Shown here: positions 20,956 through 33,401 of the stretch, piece after piece | Layout of the letters: each line of letters opens with the position of its first letter | How positions within the stretch are numbered: position 1 is the stretch's first letter | Assembly (NCBI GenBank): GCA_030765045.1 | Contig: CM060965.1 | Coordinates: 145,171,874-145,235,873 of the forward strand | From: Tenodera sinensis | Lineage: Eukaryota > Arthropoda > Insecta > Mantodea > Mantidae | Length of the DNA: 64,000 bases | Direction of reading: 5' to 3' | Position numbers and translations under genes: made by a program | Notes under the pieces: generated by a model | Told to the model about the DNA's origin: nothing | Seen by the model: the letters and a program-made list of their open reading frames with translations, nothing else | Databases searched by the model: none

Positions 20956-22235
20956 ACACTCCCATTGGAAAACGAAAGCAATGGAAGGTGGAAGATTGCT
21001 CACCGGGAGCTATAGGAGTTGCTCATCCTTCAGGATGAATTCAAACCATCTGTTTACTTTCACTTCATTTCACACACAAACCACCTCAGGCTTCTCCCAT
21101 GTTACTCATTCTAGATGGTCACTATAGTCATACCATAATACAGACGTCATAGGCATGGCTAGAGAAAATCATGTAACTATTTTGTCACTTCCACCTTACT
21201 CTAGACACAAGCTTCCAACCGTTAGATAAAACATTCATGGGGCCATTTAAGAGTTATTACAGTGAATAAATTAGGATATACACCAAATCAACTGGGCATC
21301 CTGTCACGGTGTATGAGGTTGCAGAGCTCTTGAAGAATACATACATTAAGGACCAAAGTGGAGAATTGCCATCAGGCTTTCCTGCCACAGGAACTTGTCC
21401 TCTCAACAAAAACATCACCGAAGCCAACTACATAGCAGTCCAAACAGATGTTCCAAAGAAGAGCAGTGCACTGAAGAGTACTGAGTCTTTGTTGCAGGCT
21501 TCTGCAGGCTCAAGTGCTGTTACTTTATCATCTTCAAAACTTCTTTCAACTTCGTCTGCTGTTCCTTCAACTTCATCTTCTGGTCCTTCGATTTCATCTG
21601 CTGCTTGTTCAGCTTCGCCTGCTGGTCCTGCAACTTTATTTTCTGATCCTTCGACTTCATTTATTGGTCCTTCAACTTCATCTCTTGGTCCTTAAGTTTC
21701 ATATGCTGACCCTTCAAATTCATTTCCTGGTCCTACAACTTCATCTGGGTTTCCCATATCAACGACTGTTACAAAATAAAAAACCTGCGTGTCACCTCAT
21801 AAATTATCTCCAATCCCCATCACTAAAAAGAAAGGAGGTCGGCAGTGGAAGTCGCAATAATAAAAAACCATTACACCATCACCCTATAAGAGTGAGCTCA
21901 CTGAGTCCTTGAAAAGGAAGAAGCAGACCACAACAGGAAAGGATGCAAAGAAGAAATTAAATTTTAAACATGCTGAAAAAATCCGAGAACAAAATGGAAA
22001 GCTGTGCTTCAGAATCTGATGAAATTCAAATTAACTCTAGAGATAGTGACCTTGATACTCCTATAGAAAAACTAAACCTAGATAATGATGATTGTTTCTG
22101 TTTATTTTGCGATGAGCGCTTTTCAGGAGATACTAGAGGAGAACTGTAGATTTAGTGTCTTATTTGTTTTCAGTGGGCATATACTGAATGAGCGGATACA
22201 GAAAAATGTTAATATGTATGTGATTTCTGCAAATA
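20956..22235 (+). pseudogene. pogo/jerky-like (DDE_1) transposase with PHD-like finger, decayed
   Basis: Plus-strand pieces in several frames: GAIGVAHPSGWIQT near 21010, LLILDGHYSHT near 21105 (the catalytic-domain DGH-SH motif), PLDKTFMGPFKSYYSE near 21225, VYEVAELLKNTYIK and SGFPATGTCPLNKNI at 21309-21410, characteristic of DDE_1 (pogo, Tigger, jerky) transposases. A Ser/Thr/Pro-rich repeat linker follows. Near 22085-22190, DCFCLFCDERFSGDTRGE and a CLICFQWA segment look like a PHD-type finger, as in some insect members. Frames are broken, so it is not functional. Confidence 0.6.
21549..21749. repeat. 21-bp coding minisatellite
   Basis: Nine or so imperfect units of 21 bases, consensus near CCTTCAACTTCATCTTCTGGT, encoding a 7-residue PSTSSSG-like repeat in the linker of the pogo-like pseudogene. 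The frame closes after six units (stop near 21695), but the DNA periodicity continues. Confidence 0.8.
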
Positions 22236-23935
22236 ATATACCTGGAAAGCTCTAAAAGAAACTTGTGTTCTAACGTTTTAAAATTGCAATAAGACGACAT
22301 TCTACTATATTGTGTAGATTTATATTTTTTCAATTCATAAGACAAGTAATATGGATTGGTATTACCGGTATTTAGAACCGGTATTTAAAATTCCATTTTA
22401 TGCACATATTACGCAAAATAGCGAATACTTCACATGCATTGCTGCTAATTTTACCAGAGGACTTCAGCGTGCTTTTAAATAAGCATACTACCTTCTCTGT
22501 CAAAATAACAGTTGTAAGAAGAGAATTTTTCAAAATATATGCCCAAATAGGAATAGTAGTCTGTATTCGGATCATCTCCTCTATTATTACTCAACTAGCA
22601 CTATTTTCAAATCAACTTTAAGATGCTCACTTTATGTCCGTTGGTTTTTAAGTAATATGATGTGAGAGCAAAATATACGTCTGTACCCTTCGACAGACTG
22701 TCCAACAACGTTCGTTTCCCTCCGCGGAGAAACCAAGCTAACGCGATGAAATCCTTTGGTTTCGCATTTCCCATCCGTGAGACTACTCCCTTTTGTTCGT
22801 TTTCTCTCTAGTTATTATTTATGTATCACTATGTATTTAGTGTAGGACGGTGAAGATTTTTTCCTTCGGTGAGCCACAATATCCAATACGCGCTGCATCC
22901 AACAGCACGTGGAGAACAGATAGATAACTAGAAAGCGATGGAATGGTGTCCGTGATTCCAAGTGACTCGCAAGTCCCGTTTTCGCCAATACTCATTTATT
23001 GATTAAATAAAATATGGAAAGCTACAGCGTACAAATATTAATAACAAGGGAGATTCCATTGCCCTCATCTGTTGCTTTCCTTACAGTTTTGAGATATTAA
23101 TAACGGTTTCTGAAAAACAATATACTGAAAGTTTGGGAATTGTTATTTTAAATGGAACGCGCTAAATGGTTTCATATAATCGAAATTACAGAACGTCAAA
23201 GGAAAGGCCAGCAATATATATTTCAGGCTATTTCCCTTATGTTGTAGTATCACCTCTTGGTCGTGGATTATCACCTCCTCCTTGCGGTTCCGACAATCTA
23301 AACATTTTCTTAGCTTCTGAACATCTTAAGTATCCATGCACAATAAAAGTAATTAGCCAGTCATTGAAAAATGTCATACAAAAGACTTGGTGAATATTCT
23401 AGAGAGGATATTGCACATCCGTGAATGTCACGCAGTAAACACAGCAGCCGTCTTCATTTACTTTTGAAAATAGTACCTTTAACAACTGTAATTGTAATTA
23501 GAGCAGACTTACCTTGAATGAACAGCCTACTAACGCAAATTCGTTCATTTATATTCATAATATGTGTAATTCCACATTTCCCACTAGAACGCTAATTATT
23601 GTTCTTACAGCCTACTGGGTTACTTGTAGTGCCAACTGTGAAAATAAATCTCAGTTAAAATGTATGAATGTTATTGTAACTTGTAAATGTTCACTTTTAA
23701 ATCACCATTGATATTAAATAGTATTAAATGAAGGAATGTATTCGCGGAATACGCTATCAAATACCACACAAGGTTTCCATGTTTGGGATAATTTTTCTCA
23801 TACTTCGTACTTTCAAAATTATCATCATATGAAACCCTGTCGTGGTGTTACTACAGAAAACAAAAGTTGATGTGTAGGATTTACACTCTTGACACTAACC
23901 ATTCTTACAAACTCTTATTCCTATATCTTCTTCGT
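22236..23935. other. Intergenic, nothing recognised
   Basis: 1.7 kb of AT-rich sequence with a GC-richer patch near 22690-22760; no supported feature. Confidence 0.4.
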
Positions 23936-23939
23936 GTTA

Positions 23940-24700
23940 GTTGAGATAAACATTTGCAGAAATTAACTTTTTCTTATTTCCTTGTAGATGCAAGGGGAAT
24001 ATTAGAATGCACTAGACTTTGAGTGATAGTCAAATCTTTGAAAGCTCTGAAATTCCGTTCTCTTTGTAAGGTTAGCATATAAACAATGAACAGTGATGTT
24101 CCATTTGACATAAATATAAGTTCTCCAAAACTTACACAAATAACGAGAAATATCTCCTAAATGGTTCACTCTACAAAAAATGTACTTGGACATAAGTTGT
24201 GTGTTACAGCAGGAGCTAAATTTTAGTATGGTAAGATTAGGTCTGCCTCTTACGGTTTACCAGTTATGCAGAAGTCATCCAGAGTAAACAGGACATCATG
24301 GGCCAGGAAATTCAAGATGTACATTTCATTTGTCATAAAACTATCTCAAACATATGGCATTTTAATAAAAATTGTTAGTCATTTTCAGGAAAATCAAAAT
24401 TTTTGAAAACATTTCCATGTAAAGGGTAGTTTAGGGTGGAGCAATTTTCTTCAAAATCTTCATGCTGCATCCTTGGAAAACATTAAACCAATGTGAAAAA
24501 CCAACATACACAAGGACCTTTTTTCTAAAAATGATTTTTTCTTTCTTTGGATTCAGGGGATCTCAAATTATGTATTTCCGGTGAAATCTCGACATCGAAT
24601 TTTTGGGTGGGATACAATACTTCCTTTACTATACGTAGTAGAGAAAGTAATACAAATACATGCAAAAGATAGTTCCACCGCGCATTGCCTATTCTAGGCG
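23940..24700 (+). repeat. Dispersed repeat family B, copy 1
   Basis: Matches 39440-40380 and 49075-49460 on the plus strand and 30115-30665 on the minus strand. Shared landmarks: TTGTAGATGCAAGGGGAA, AATATCTCCTAAATGGTTCAC, TTCATTTGTCATAAAACTAT, ATTTTCTTCAAAATCTTC, TCGAATTTTTGGGTG, and CGTAGTAGAGAAAGTAA. No coding capacity or inverted termini were seen. An old non-autonomous element is likely. Confidence 0.65.
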
Positions 24701-25140
24701 CGGTTTCTGCTCAATTTTTCTCTTGAGGAAGTTTTCTTTTTAGTATACTGTCCCTTATCCTTTGTGAACATGCATTTTTAAAGAGCAATTCCAGAACCTT
24801 TCTTTAAACATAGTTGGGAAAGTACGCTTCACTTAAAATAAAGGGAATGGGGTAAAAGAAAAGGACAAATACTGACGAAGTTGTTTTTATGTTATTCAAC
24901 TTCAGGTATCCAAGATAGAGGAAATCTTAAGATGGCCAAGGGCAGCCTTGCACTAGGCAGTGGAAACACGGGGGCAGAAGGAAGTCTGTTCATGTGGCTT
25001 TTAAACGGGTGCAGGTCAACATGTTTTCGAAGAGCTTCCTGGTAAAGAAGGCCTGGAACCAGTTATCATGCCAACCTGAGTGTGCTGTACAAGTTTGTTT
25101 TCTTTCATGACGTAAGCTCACGTCTGTGCTGTCACTCAAC
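24701..25140. other. Intergenic, nothing recognised
   Basis: No supported feature. Confidence 0.4.
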
Positions 25141-25144
25141 AAAT

Positions 25145-25215
25145 AGTGGAGTGAGGTGGCGCTGCGGAAGCGTGTGCGACTTGCATTTGGAAGGACGCGA
25201 ATTCGATCTCTGACC
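25145..25215 (+). other. Possible tRNA-derived SINE head
   Basis: GGTGGCGCTGCGGAAGCGTG followed about 30 bases later by GCGAATTCGATCTC resembles A- and B-box spacing of a Pol III promoter. There is no second copy in the window, so this is weak. Confidence 0.25.
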
Positions 25216-25269
25216 TGTGATTTCCTCTTGTCAGATGAATTCTGGGTTGCTTACCTTCATAGCAGGCTG

Positions 25270-25480
25270 TTCCTTTCCCTTCTTCATCGTCTTCTTCTGC
25301 TATCCAGAGATTAGGGTGATAGCCTGTTGCGTCCTTACTCCCTCTTTCCCATCTCTTCCTCGGGCTACTAACGTCTCTTCTTCCTTGAGATTTGTAAATA
25401 CACAAAATCTTGGTAATATGGCCTCGCTCATTCCTTCCAGCGTTCCCTTCAACTATGTTTATTTTCTTCAATCGTCTCAT
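25270..25480 (-). pseudogene. LINE reverse transcriptase C-terminal fragment
   Basis: The minus-strand translation has GRRDVSSPRKRWERG followed by ATGYHPNLW, resembling the GRR...GRPRKRW end of arthropod non-LTR retrotransposons. Only the tail of the protein is present. The clade cannot be decided. Confidence 0.4.
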
Positions 25481-25936
25481 TTAAATAAAATATTTTTAGT
25501 TCTTCGCACATATCGACATTTTTATTAGGTCTCTTCTTGTACTATCTTCAGCACTCAGTATCTTACTTCTTTACCTCTGCTTTAGGATCCAAGATTCATT
25601 TCCATAAGTACAACTGGTGCCACCATTGTCTCATTTCCCTTCATTCCATTTTCCTTATCTTTCCTCGCTCGTGGTGTATGACGATACCGGACAGATGGCG
25701 CGAATGCTTGGGCATTGTAACTGCTGTTCTCGGGGCTAGGTAGCGTTGTGTGGTCACCGTGTAGTAGGGTCATTGAGAGGTTATCTTCCCTCCTTCGACT
25801 CTTGCCATATCGGGATTAAATGCCTAACTGGCTTTTAGATGTTTTTAAGATAGAGATGGTGGTTGAAAGGTGAGAAAATTGTTTGGAATGGAAAGTTAGA
25901 TGATGAAGGGAAAGAGATAGGTAACAGATGATTTTT

Positions 25937-26046
25937 ATGGTTGTGATAAAACTTATGATAATGGTGAAGATGATTTTGTCAATTCTTAATCATGGTTGTG
26001 ATAAAACTGATGATAATGGTGAAGATGATTTTGTCAATTCTTAATC
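25937..26046. repeat. 55-bp tandem duplication
   Basis: ATGGTTGTGATAAAACT starts at 25937 and again at 25992, and both units continue through TGATTTTGTCAATTCTTAAT with only a couple of differences. Confidence 0.9.
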
Positions 26047-26059
26047 GTCTATATCGGGT

Positions 26060-26640
26060 TATTGCTGGCCTAGCGTAAGTCTGGGTCTTTTGTATGTTTC
26101 CCCGGGGTCGATGTCATATTCCCCGAGGCCACGGATGAGGTGGTTAAAGCTGGCTGGAAGTCTGGCGTAGAAACTGTTGGAGAGATGGAGAATGTATTAT
26201 TTCAAGGTGGGGAAGGAGAGGTCTGAATGAATATTGTAGTTTGGGATGTACCATTCTGCTGCGTTGGCTATCCGTAGGTATCTGTTTTGGAGTACTTGAA
26301 GTGGATAAAGGTTTCTTCTGGCTACAGCTCCCCAGATTGGCATGCATAGACCAGTGCAGGCCGGATTACCGGTCTGTATACAAGTAATTTGTTCTTTAAG
26401 GACATCGGCAACTTCTTGTTCACAGTGGGTACAAGGCCATTCTGCTGCCGACTTTGGATGCAGTGTTGAGATATGCGCCTTCCAAGTTAGACGCATACCT
26501 GGTGAAACTACTCTGCATTCCCAGGAACCCTATGATCTTTAAATCTCCACAGATTTGCCATTCATACTTTGCATAGTTTATAGCTTTCAAAACTATGTTC
26601 AAATTCTCATGTTTCTTTAATCTGTTCAACATGACCTATA
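26060..26640 (-). pseudogene. Jockey-like LINE RT C-terminal fragment
   Basis: Minus-strand pieces IWGAVARRNLYPLQVLQNRY, LRIANAAEWYIPNYNIHSDL and SFPTLK are the thumb/C-terminal region of Jockey-clade reverse transcriptases (Y-G-x-PIWG, then QNR-LR, then IH-DL). Stops and frameshifts separate the pieces. The 3' end lies near 26060. It is not related closely to the full-length LINE at 51-56 kb. Confidence 0.6.
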
Positions 26641-26649
26641 GGGACGGAA

Positions 26650-29040
26650 GGATAACTGTTACTATTATTTAATAAAACTACTTTTAAACTTAACTTCGAC
26701 GAACAGTGAAGAGACGCCATTCGGATAGCTTGTAATTGTCACTCAATTGTTCCAAGAGACCATTAACAAAGAAGACCTTTCAAGTCATATTTTAAGCCCT
26801 TGTCAAAATGCTGAAGTTACCTTGCCTGCAATAAAACACTTACTAGCCTTGAATGACAACAGATGTTGAGGGTGAGCCGACCGATAAAGGTTGCAGCGGA
26901 TTTTCGCAAATCACAAAAAGGGCAATATCTAAAAAAACGTCAGGTGATATCACAAAACGGATTTCAGTTCTGAAACTCCTGCTTAAATTCAGTGTTGTAC
27001 AGTGTTATCTATTAAGGTACCTTTCTTTTGTTTTTCATTACTTTGAAAAGAGAATGTCATAACCAGGACAGTATAGCTTGATTTGCTTTTCGGAAACTGC
27101 CTGCCACCTCAGCCTTCTATATGTATGAGGCATGAGGTAGTGTAGTGGATAGGAACTCCTTGCATACTGCGACCCGGCACGGATCTATTGCAGACTACCG
27201 TCTACCTAGGAGGAAAATATGAGGTGACAGAAAGCGCAAACCGTCAGGGGACAGCGAAGGCAGAGCCTCAGAGATGTACGGATGTTGATAAGGTCGACAG
27301 AAAACCACCGGGCACACTATCTCAAGCTTCTCTTCGCTACCCAGTTAGAGCTTAGATGCGACTCTTATGACCAGGGCAGCGGCACGCAGCCACCTAAGCG
27401 AGGCCAGGGGAGAACGGATTACCAATCGCAAGCAACCGCACCATCTGGCCGAACCAACGCGCTGACAACCGGACCTGGAAGATGACAAGGGAAATGAAAT
27501 GAGTAAAGGAAGCCGTACAAGGAAATTAAGTACCCCAACATTTGGAAAACCACAGGAACACTAAAGTCAGAGAGCGAGTCGCGAACGTTAACCCGGAGCT
27601 AACTCGCTCGGTTTCTGTATCTACACTCCTGATTAATGTGTAGCTGTCAAAATATTTAAAATTGTTTCTAGGAAATCTATAAGAATTAACATTTTAAATA
27701 ACATTTTAAATTACTGTTTTTAGTATAAACTTTTAAAATATAGATAACATATAGACCGACAGGCAATTATTACACACTAGTTTTCGGCAAACGTTAATCG
27801 CTTAAAAAGTGTCGGTAGATTGTTAGAAAATAATACACTTTAACTGCTTGAAAGCAACATTATTATAGTCATGGATGCCGGAAATAGTTGAGTAAAAGGT
27901 CTATCAAAATAAGCATTTTGAGAGGAGATCATTTTACTGCTATACCTTGCGTCAACACTAAGTCAGATATGTTACAGTCTTTGATTCTGAAACCTTTCAG
28001 ACGTAAACAAAAGCAGTCGTGTATAGTACTAATCACTTTCTCTAGGTGTGTCTGGTGCTCAATGGCGCATTTGTGTTCTGAAGCTTACGGAAATAGAATA
28101 ACACCGATGCTCTTTTGTTTAGTATGTTTGCACCACACAAGCCGTTTTTTATTCTAGAAATACTAAGCATTATATTGTATCCAGAGTATATCCTATTGCA
28201 AGTGGTTGTGAAACAATGCTATGCTTTGATATGTCTATCTTCTCCCCTTGAAATTTTACTGCGAATTTAAACAAAAAATAAAATAAGCATAATAATAGAG
28301 TAACGGTATCAATCAACTAGTAGAGGAAAACTGATCTGTAAAAATGTTCTTCGTTTGTTCTGAACACACGTCACCAACCTTAGGTTTGCTCTGTTAAGAG
28401 ATCTCAATAGTATTTTGTGTGCTATTTCTTTATTTTTTTAATTTTAATTATAATTCCTGCAGTTGTCCTCTTTATCGCGTATCAAGAAATAAAACACCAT
28501 ACACAAACCGGGATTTCCATTCCTTATGGCTCGAAAAGAACGAAAATGAATAAAACTGTGCATTGCAAAGTAATTTTCTTCTCTCAGCCCTATATTGTTG
28601 ACATGCTCCTATATCGCCCTAGTTGCGAATCCGCGTCCTTTCATATTAAAAAGCCAGTGTTTTGCTTACAACTTCTCGCTTATGTACCTAAATGGTGGCA
28701 ACTATTTAATTCAATTTTCGCCGTGCAGACCACCAAAACGTATGGGAAATTAAACGCATAATAAATCTGCTTTATTAATTTTCTCTGCACTTAAAAGAGC
28801 AATTTCCCTCAAAAAGGAAAACGTTTCACACTTCTCCTACTTAAGTGGTCATCTCAATTCCGTTCTAGTCGGTTCTAATGATTCCACTTGGTGTATATAA
28901 TTTCTAACGCTGTTATTCCTGGTGTACATTAATTCCATTTCCAATGTTTTTTCATAGACTTATAGGGGTTCCTTATGTTTACTTACATTCCTCATTACAC
29001 ATAGAAGTGGGTTAACTTATAGGAAAAGTTACGCTTTTAG
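26650..29040. other. Intergenic with a GC-rich block
   Basis: No gene. The block 27125-27490 is much more GC-rich than its surroundings (for example CCAGGGCAGCGGCACGCAGC) and is probably part of an unrecognised repeat. The remaining sequence is AT-rich and featureless to the eye. Confidence 0.4.
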
Positions 29041-29051
29041 TGTAACAATAG

Positions 29052-29527
<476 letters not shown>

Positions 29528-30114
29528 GGCGGCCATGTTGCTCCTGTTAGCTGACAAGACTTGCTATGGAACAGGAATCTCATTGTTTTTGTCTTAGGTT
29601 GTTTGCCACCAAGATGTATTTCAAGTCTGCATATACCAGCGCCATTCGTTTCGTAATTTCATGCTTCTGATTGTTATGCTCCCACAAGGCCTTCCAATTA
29701 TAACTGATCATAACAGTGCCCATTTGTGTTAAGCCGGAGGGAATAAGAAAGTTCAGAGGCAGCCGATGGAGTTTCCAGAAAATCTGTACAAGAGATGCAA
29801 ACTTCAATTAGTCATCTTGTTTGAACATGAGATTCTCAGTCCTGTGCTGAAGTAAAAACTTATTTTCAAAGATATACATAGAAGCTGTAAAATAAAATAG
29901 GACATGATATTTATTAGCTGTATGCAACTAAAGATATATGTAATTTTTAAATGTCTGATTTTGCAGCCCATTCATATAAAGATCCTAATCCTGGTTATTC
30001 ATTTATTTCTTACAAATTTGCCTTTGCGCCTCTGTTAAAATCAATGCAACATTTTTTGGCGCAGATTTTCATGGATTTGGAAATAAGAAGGAAAGCTGTG
30101 ATATTGTATCTATA
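29528..30114. other. Intergenic, nothing recognised
   Basis: No supported feature. Confidence 0.4.
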
Positions 30115-30665
30115 AAACGCATTGGTTTTTATTTTCCTTACTACGAATGTAGAAGTTACGTTCCACCCAAAACTCTGATACCTAATTTTGCTGTAAAAGC
30201 ACATTTTGAGGTCTCCTGAATCGAAAAAGAGGCTTTTTACCTTCTCTACTGTGTATTTACAGCACGTAAGTGGAGTAGTTATTGTATTCCAAAAATTTGA
30301 TACCAAAATGTCACTAGAAAAGTTTTCAGACTCCCTGATTCTAAAAAATACACTTTTAGGAAAAAGTCTGTATGTCTGTCCGTTCTGTCCGTCTGTTTGT
30401 CTGTCTGACTGATTGTGAACAGTATATGTGAAAAACAAAAAGTGGATTAAATAGCAAATTTGATATAAAAGTTAAGCATTTTCCAAGAATGCAACACGAA
30501 GATTTTCGAGAAAGCTCTCCACCCTTGACTACCGTTAAAAGGAGCAATTTTTCAAATATTTTAATTTTCTCGAAAATTATTTAACAATTTTGATTAAGAT
30601 GCCACATATTTAAGATATTTTCATGACAAATGAAATACATGAATCCTGGATTTCCTGGGAATAAT
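30115..30665 (-). repeat. Dispersed repeat family B, copy 2
   Basis: The reverse complement matches copies at 24 and 39 kb (ATTTCATTTGTCATGAAAAT, GGGTGGAGAGCTTTCTCGAA, TTTTGGGTGGAACG). In this copy a module of about 120 bases (GATTCAGG.GA, then AATTTTTGG or GTTTTGGG, then GTAGAGAAGGTAA) appears twice in tandem, and the plus strand has a (GTCT)n-like run at 30367-30412. Confidence 0.55.
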
Positions 30666-31213
30666 CAAGTTCTCTTCATTCTGAATGACTTGTGCATACT
30701 CAGTGTAGCGCAACAGGTAGACAAAATCACTATCTTATTAAAGCATATATAGTCCATTTCAAATGCATATTTGTGGGTAATAACGATGTATTATTCCTGA
30801 TTACTGGTTTGAAATTTAAAATAAATTGGTCATATAGGAAGCTACTTGTATTTTTATGTTCTGACCATGAAATGAAAATGTAATGCCATAATCATTGCTT
30901 AAGTCTGCTATATTCTACTGTTGCCACTATACCTTTAAAGAAGCATATAACAAAGCAATTTTGAAAACGATTATGCCAATTAACATGAAGAAAATAGAAA
31001 GATAAATGTTTGTAAGAATATTTGTAGTAAAACGAGTATTGAAAGTCATGTGAATGAGCACATTTGAATTTTAGATGGAGGTGGTTACTAATGCGCAAGC
31101 TTATACCCCTATCATCGAAATGAAATAAATGTCCTCACAAACATTTAATCTGTCTGTTACTTCGTATATTTGTTTATGCGTCTGTAAAACCCCCTAAATC
31201 AGGCTGTTCCAAA
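30666..31213. other. Intergenic, nothing recognised
   Basis: No supported feature. Confidence 0.4.
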
Positions 31214-31471
31214 TCCGCGAGTTTGGTCGGTCTGGGTGGCTCAGTTGGTTAGACGCTGGTCTACTGATCCCAAGGTCGCGGGTTCAAACCCGGCCCAGGC
31301 CGATGGTTTTTAAGTGTGCTTAAAAACGACAGCTCCATGTCAGTAGATTTATTGGCATGTAAAAGAACTCCTGCGGGACGAAATTCCGGCACACCGGCGA
31401 CGCTGATGTGATCCTGGCAATTGACAGCGTCGTTAAAGAACAAAATAATTTAATTTAATTCCGCGAGTTTG
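31214..31471 (+). mobile_element. tRNA-derived SINE with 12-bp target duplication
   Basis: TCCGCGAGTTTG at 31214-31225 and 31460-31471 flanks a 234-base element. Its first 72 bases can fold as a tRNA: acceptor GGTCTGG pairs with CCAGGCC, A box TGGCTCAGTTGGTTAGA, B box GGGTTCAAACCC, with the AAGGTCGCGGGTTC segment suggesting an isoleucine-tRNA origin. The body includes GACGCTGATGTGATCCTGGC and the tail is AATTTAATTTAAT. The 60-codon minus-strand open frame is a feature of the SINE body, not a gene. A second copy is at 60305-60527. Confidence 0.85.
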
Positions 31472-31813
31472 AGAATTGGAGCATGCAAGTACGCAGCAGA
31501 GTTGCGCGGAGCACGGCTGTAGAGGAACTGACTGACAGCACTTCACTGTGTAGCAGCCTCACTCATTCCCCGTCGCAGGTCTCCACCAGTACCCACCGCG
31601 TCGTGATGGCAACTTACCCCAGAGCAGAACTGTGTGGAATGTTGCAGGTTTACTCGCGCAAGGCGGTGAGTATGCCGTTACACACTGGCGAGCAACTCAG
31701 GCGGAACACGTTGCCCTAAGCTATCTTTGTGAGTCCAAAGCAATAACTCTGAACAAAAAAATATTTAAAATCATATACTCAAAATATACAATCATAAACA
31801 CAATATATACATT

Positions 31814-31910
31814 TTATACCAGGTGGTTCGCCTGTTCCCTATTATTTTTGGAGATAAGCAGCACTTCATATCCTGAAGGAACTAAGACACAAGTGAACCA
31901 CCTGGTATAA
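31814..31910. mobile_element. 97-bp MITE-like element
   Basis: TTATACCAGGTGGTTCG (31814-31830) and TGAACCACCTGGTATAA (31894-31910) are inverted repeats matching at 16 of 17 positions, framed by TA dinucleotides. Size and TA ends fit a Tc1/mariner-type miniature element. It has no coding capacity. Confidence 0.6.
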
Positions 31911-32582
31911 TAAGAGAAACCAAAAATGTGAAACATTTTGCCATATGAACAGCATTTTGAAGTTGGAATTTTGTTGGAAATGTCCATGTCGCACACTTGA
32001 AAAATACTGAACTTTAATACCAGGTCCCTCCAAACAATAATTAATGAAAACCTATTCTTAGAACAAAAAGGAATATGAAAGTATATCCTTCACCACCACA
32101 TTCAATGGAAAGTCACACATCGTGCCAACTTTTCTCCTTATGCGTCCTCAGAATATAATTAATAAATAAATTAATATATTAATATTTAAAATCTATATCT
32201 GTACTTGCAATAGAATCGGGGCTTTAATAAAATTAATTATACATCTAGGACTTAAAAACAAAACTAAAAGTAAATCTGATAAATGGTATCCTTGAGAAAC
32301 CTACTTTGATTACACAAAAAGGGATGGAATCAAAACCAAAACACGACATGGCCTATCATCCTGCCCTAAAAGCCACCCATAGCAAACACTTGCTGAAGTG
32401 CCCCCTTGACGGAACTTATCACCAATGCCCGAATTCTGTTCGTAAATCACCTAAACCCTTACTAAGTCTCAAATTAAGTGGGTATTTATTACGTAATTTT
32501 GTGCCACTTTCTATGTTAGTGCATTCTTGGCGAGTTTACACCTTTCATTTGTCATTTCCTTGTCCTTTGCGTCTCTGATTGA
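31911..32582. other. Intergenic, nothing recognised
   Basis: AT-rich; no supported feature. Confidence 0.4.
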
Positions 32583-32900
32583 TTGATTGATTACGTATCG
32601 GAGAGGATTCCACACTTATCACGCTGAAGCGTATGTTGTACGTCAGATTCCGGTTGAAGGGATAAGTTGATAGTATTCAACGGGCGGCCGGAGAACTACA
32701 AGGATACATATTACCGAGAGCGGGTCCCTACAGGTTTACAGGTGACCCCCATTTCGACGTAAGGTTGCCGAATGGAGCCTGCCACCGGTTTTGCCCGATG
32801 CCCCCCACCCTGGGACAGACGGCCGCAACGCCATCACAGCATCGAGATCTACCGAGCGCAGTCACCACCTACAGAGAGGTGCCACCTTCACAACATAGCT
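32583..32900. repeat. GC-rich block, probable repeat
   Basis: A sharp compositional change, with CGGGCGGCCGGAG and CGATGCCCCCCACCC segments, in otherwise AT-rich DNA. It has no long open frame and no second copy in the window, so class is unknown. Confidence 0.3.
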
Positions 32901-32974
32901 GACGGACAACCCTGAGTAGCCTAATAAAATGTGAAATGAAATGAAAGGACAGGAAATTCGGGGATGTGTAAATA

Positions 32975-33115
32975 TGCTTCGCTTGGTGATCCCGGGGAAA
33001 CCCCCGAAAAAAACTCAGGGTTCGGGAAAATCGGCATCGGAAATCGATCCCACGACCTCCCAAATGCGAGCCTCACACATTATTGCAAAGTTATCTCGCT
33101 TGCTTTTGCGTCCTT
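32975..33115 (-). mobile_element. SINE-like tRNA-derived repeat D, copy 2
   Basis: On the minus strand, CTCGCATTTGGGAGGTCGTG and GGATCGATTTCC parallel the tRNA-like head at 3997-4110, again followed by a C/G-run segment (TTCGGGGGTTTCCCCGGG). Confidence 0.45.
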
Positions 33116-33361
33116 ATCCAGCCTTTTTCCCCCATTTACTTTTCCTATAGGAAGAATTTTTCATTTTTGAAGTTTTACATAAGGATAACCTTTGAAATAT
33201 CCGAACTATCACTAAGCAAGTCAGAAAAATATATTATCTTAGCACATTCTCTGCTCGTATTCTTGAGAAAAAAATCACATTACTATTTTATGGTTAGTCT
33301 GGAAAGGGTTATGGGTGGAGGGGTGGATATTTTCAGGGGAGCATGCATCATTTGAGTTATG

Positions 33362-33401
33362 CCCTAATGACATAGCTGTCGACGGGCCCTCACTCACTCA
33401 T
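33362..33401 (+). repeat. LINE 3'-end motif, plus strand
   Basis: GCCCTAATGACATAGCTGTC followed by GACGGGCCCTCACTCACTCA matches, in reverse complement, the segments at 57055-57107 and 58808-58862. Probably the 3' end of an I-like LINE; the rest of that copy is not recognisable. Confidence 0.45.

Noticed and set aside
31226..31300. A functional isoleucine tRNA gene
   Set aside because: The tRNA-like part continues into a SINE body and is enclosed by a target duplication; the second copy at 60 kb has the same body.
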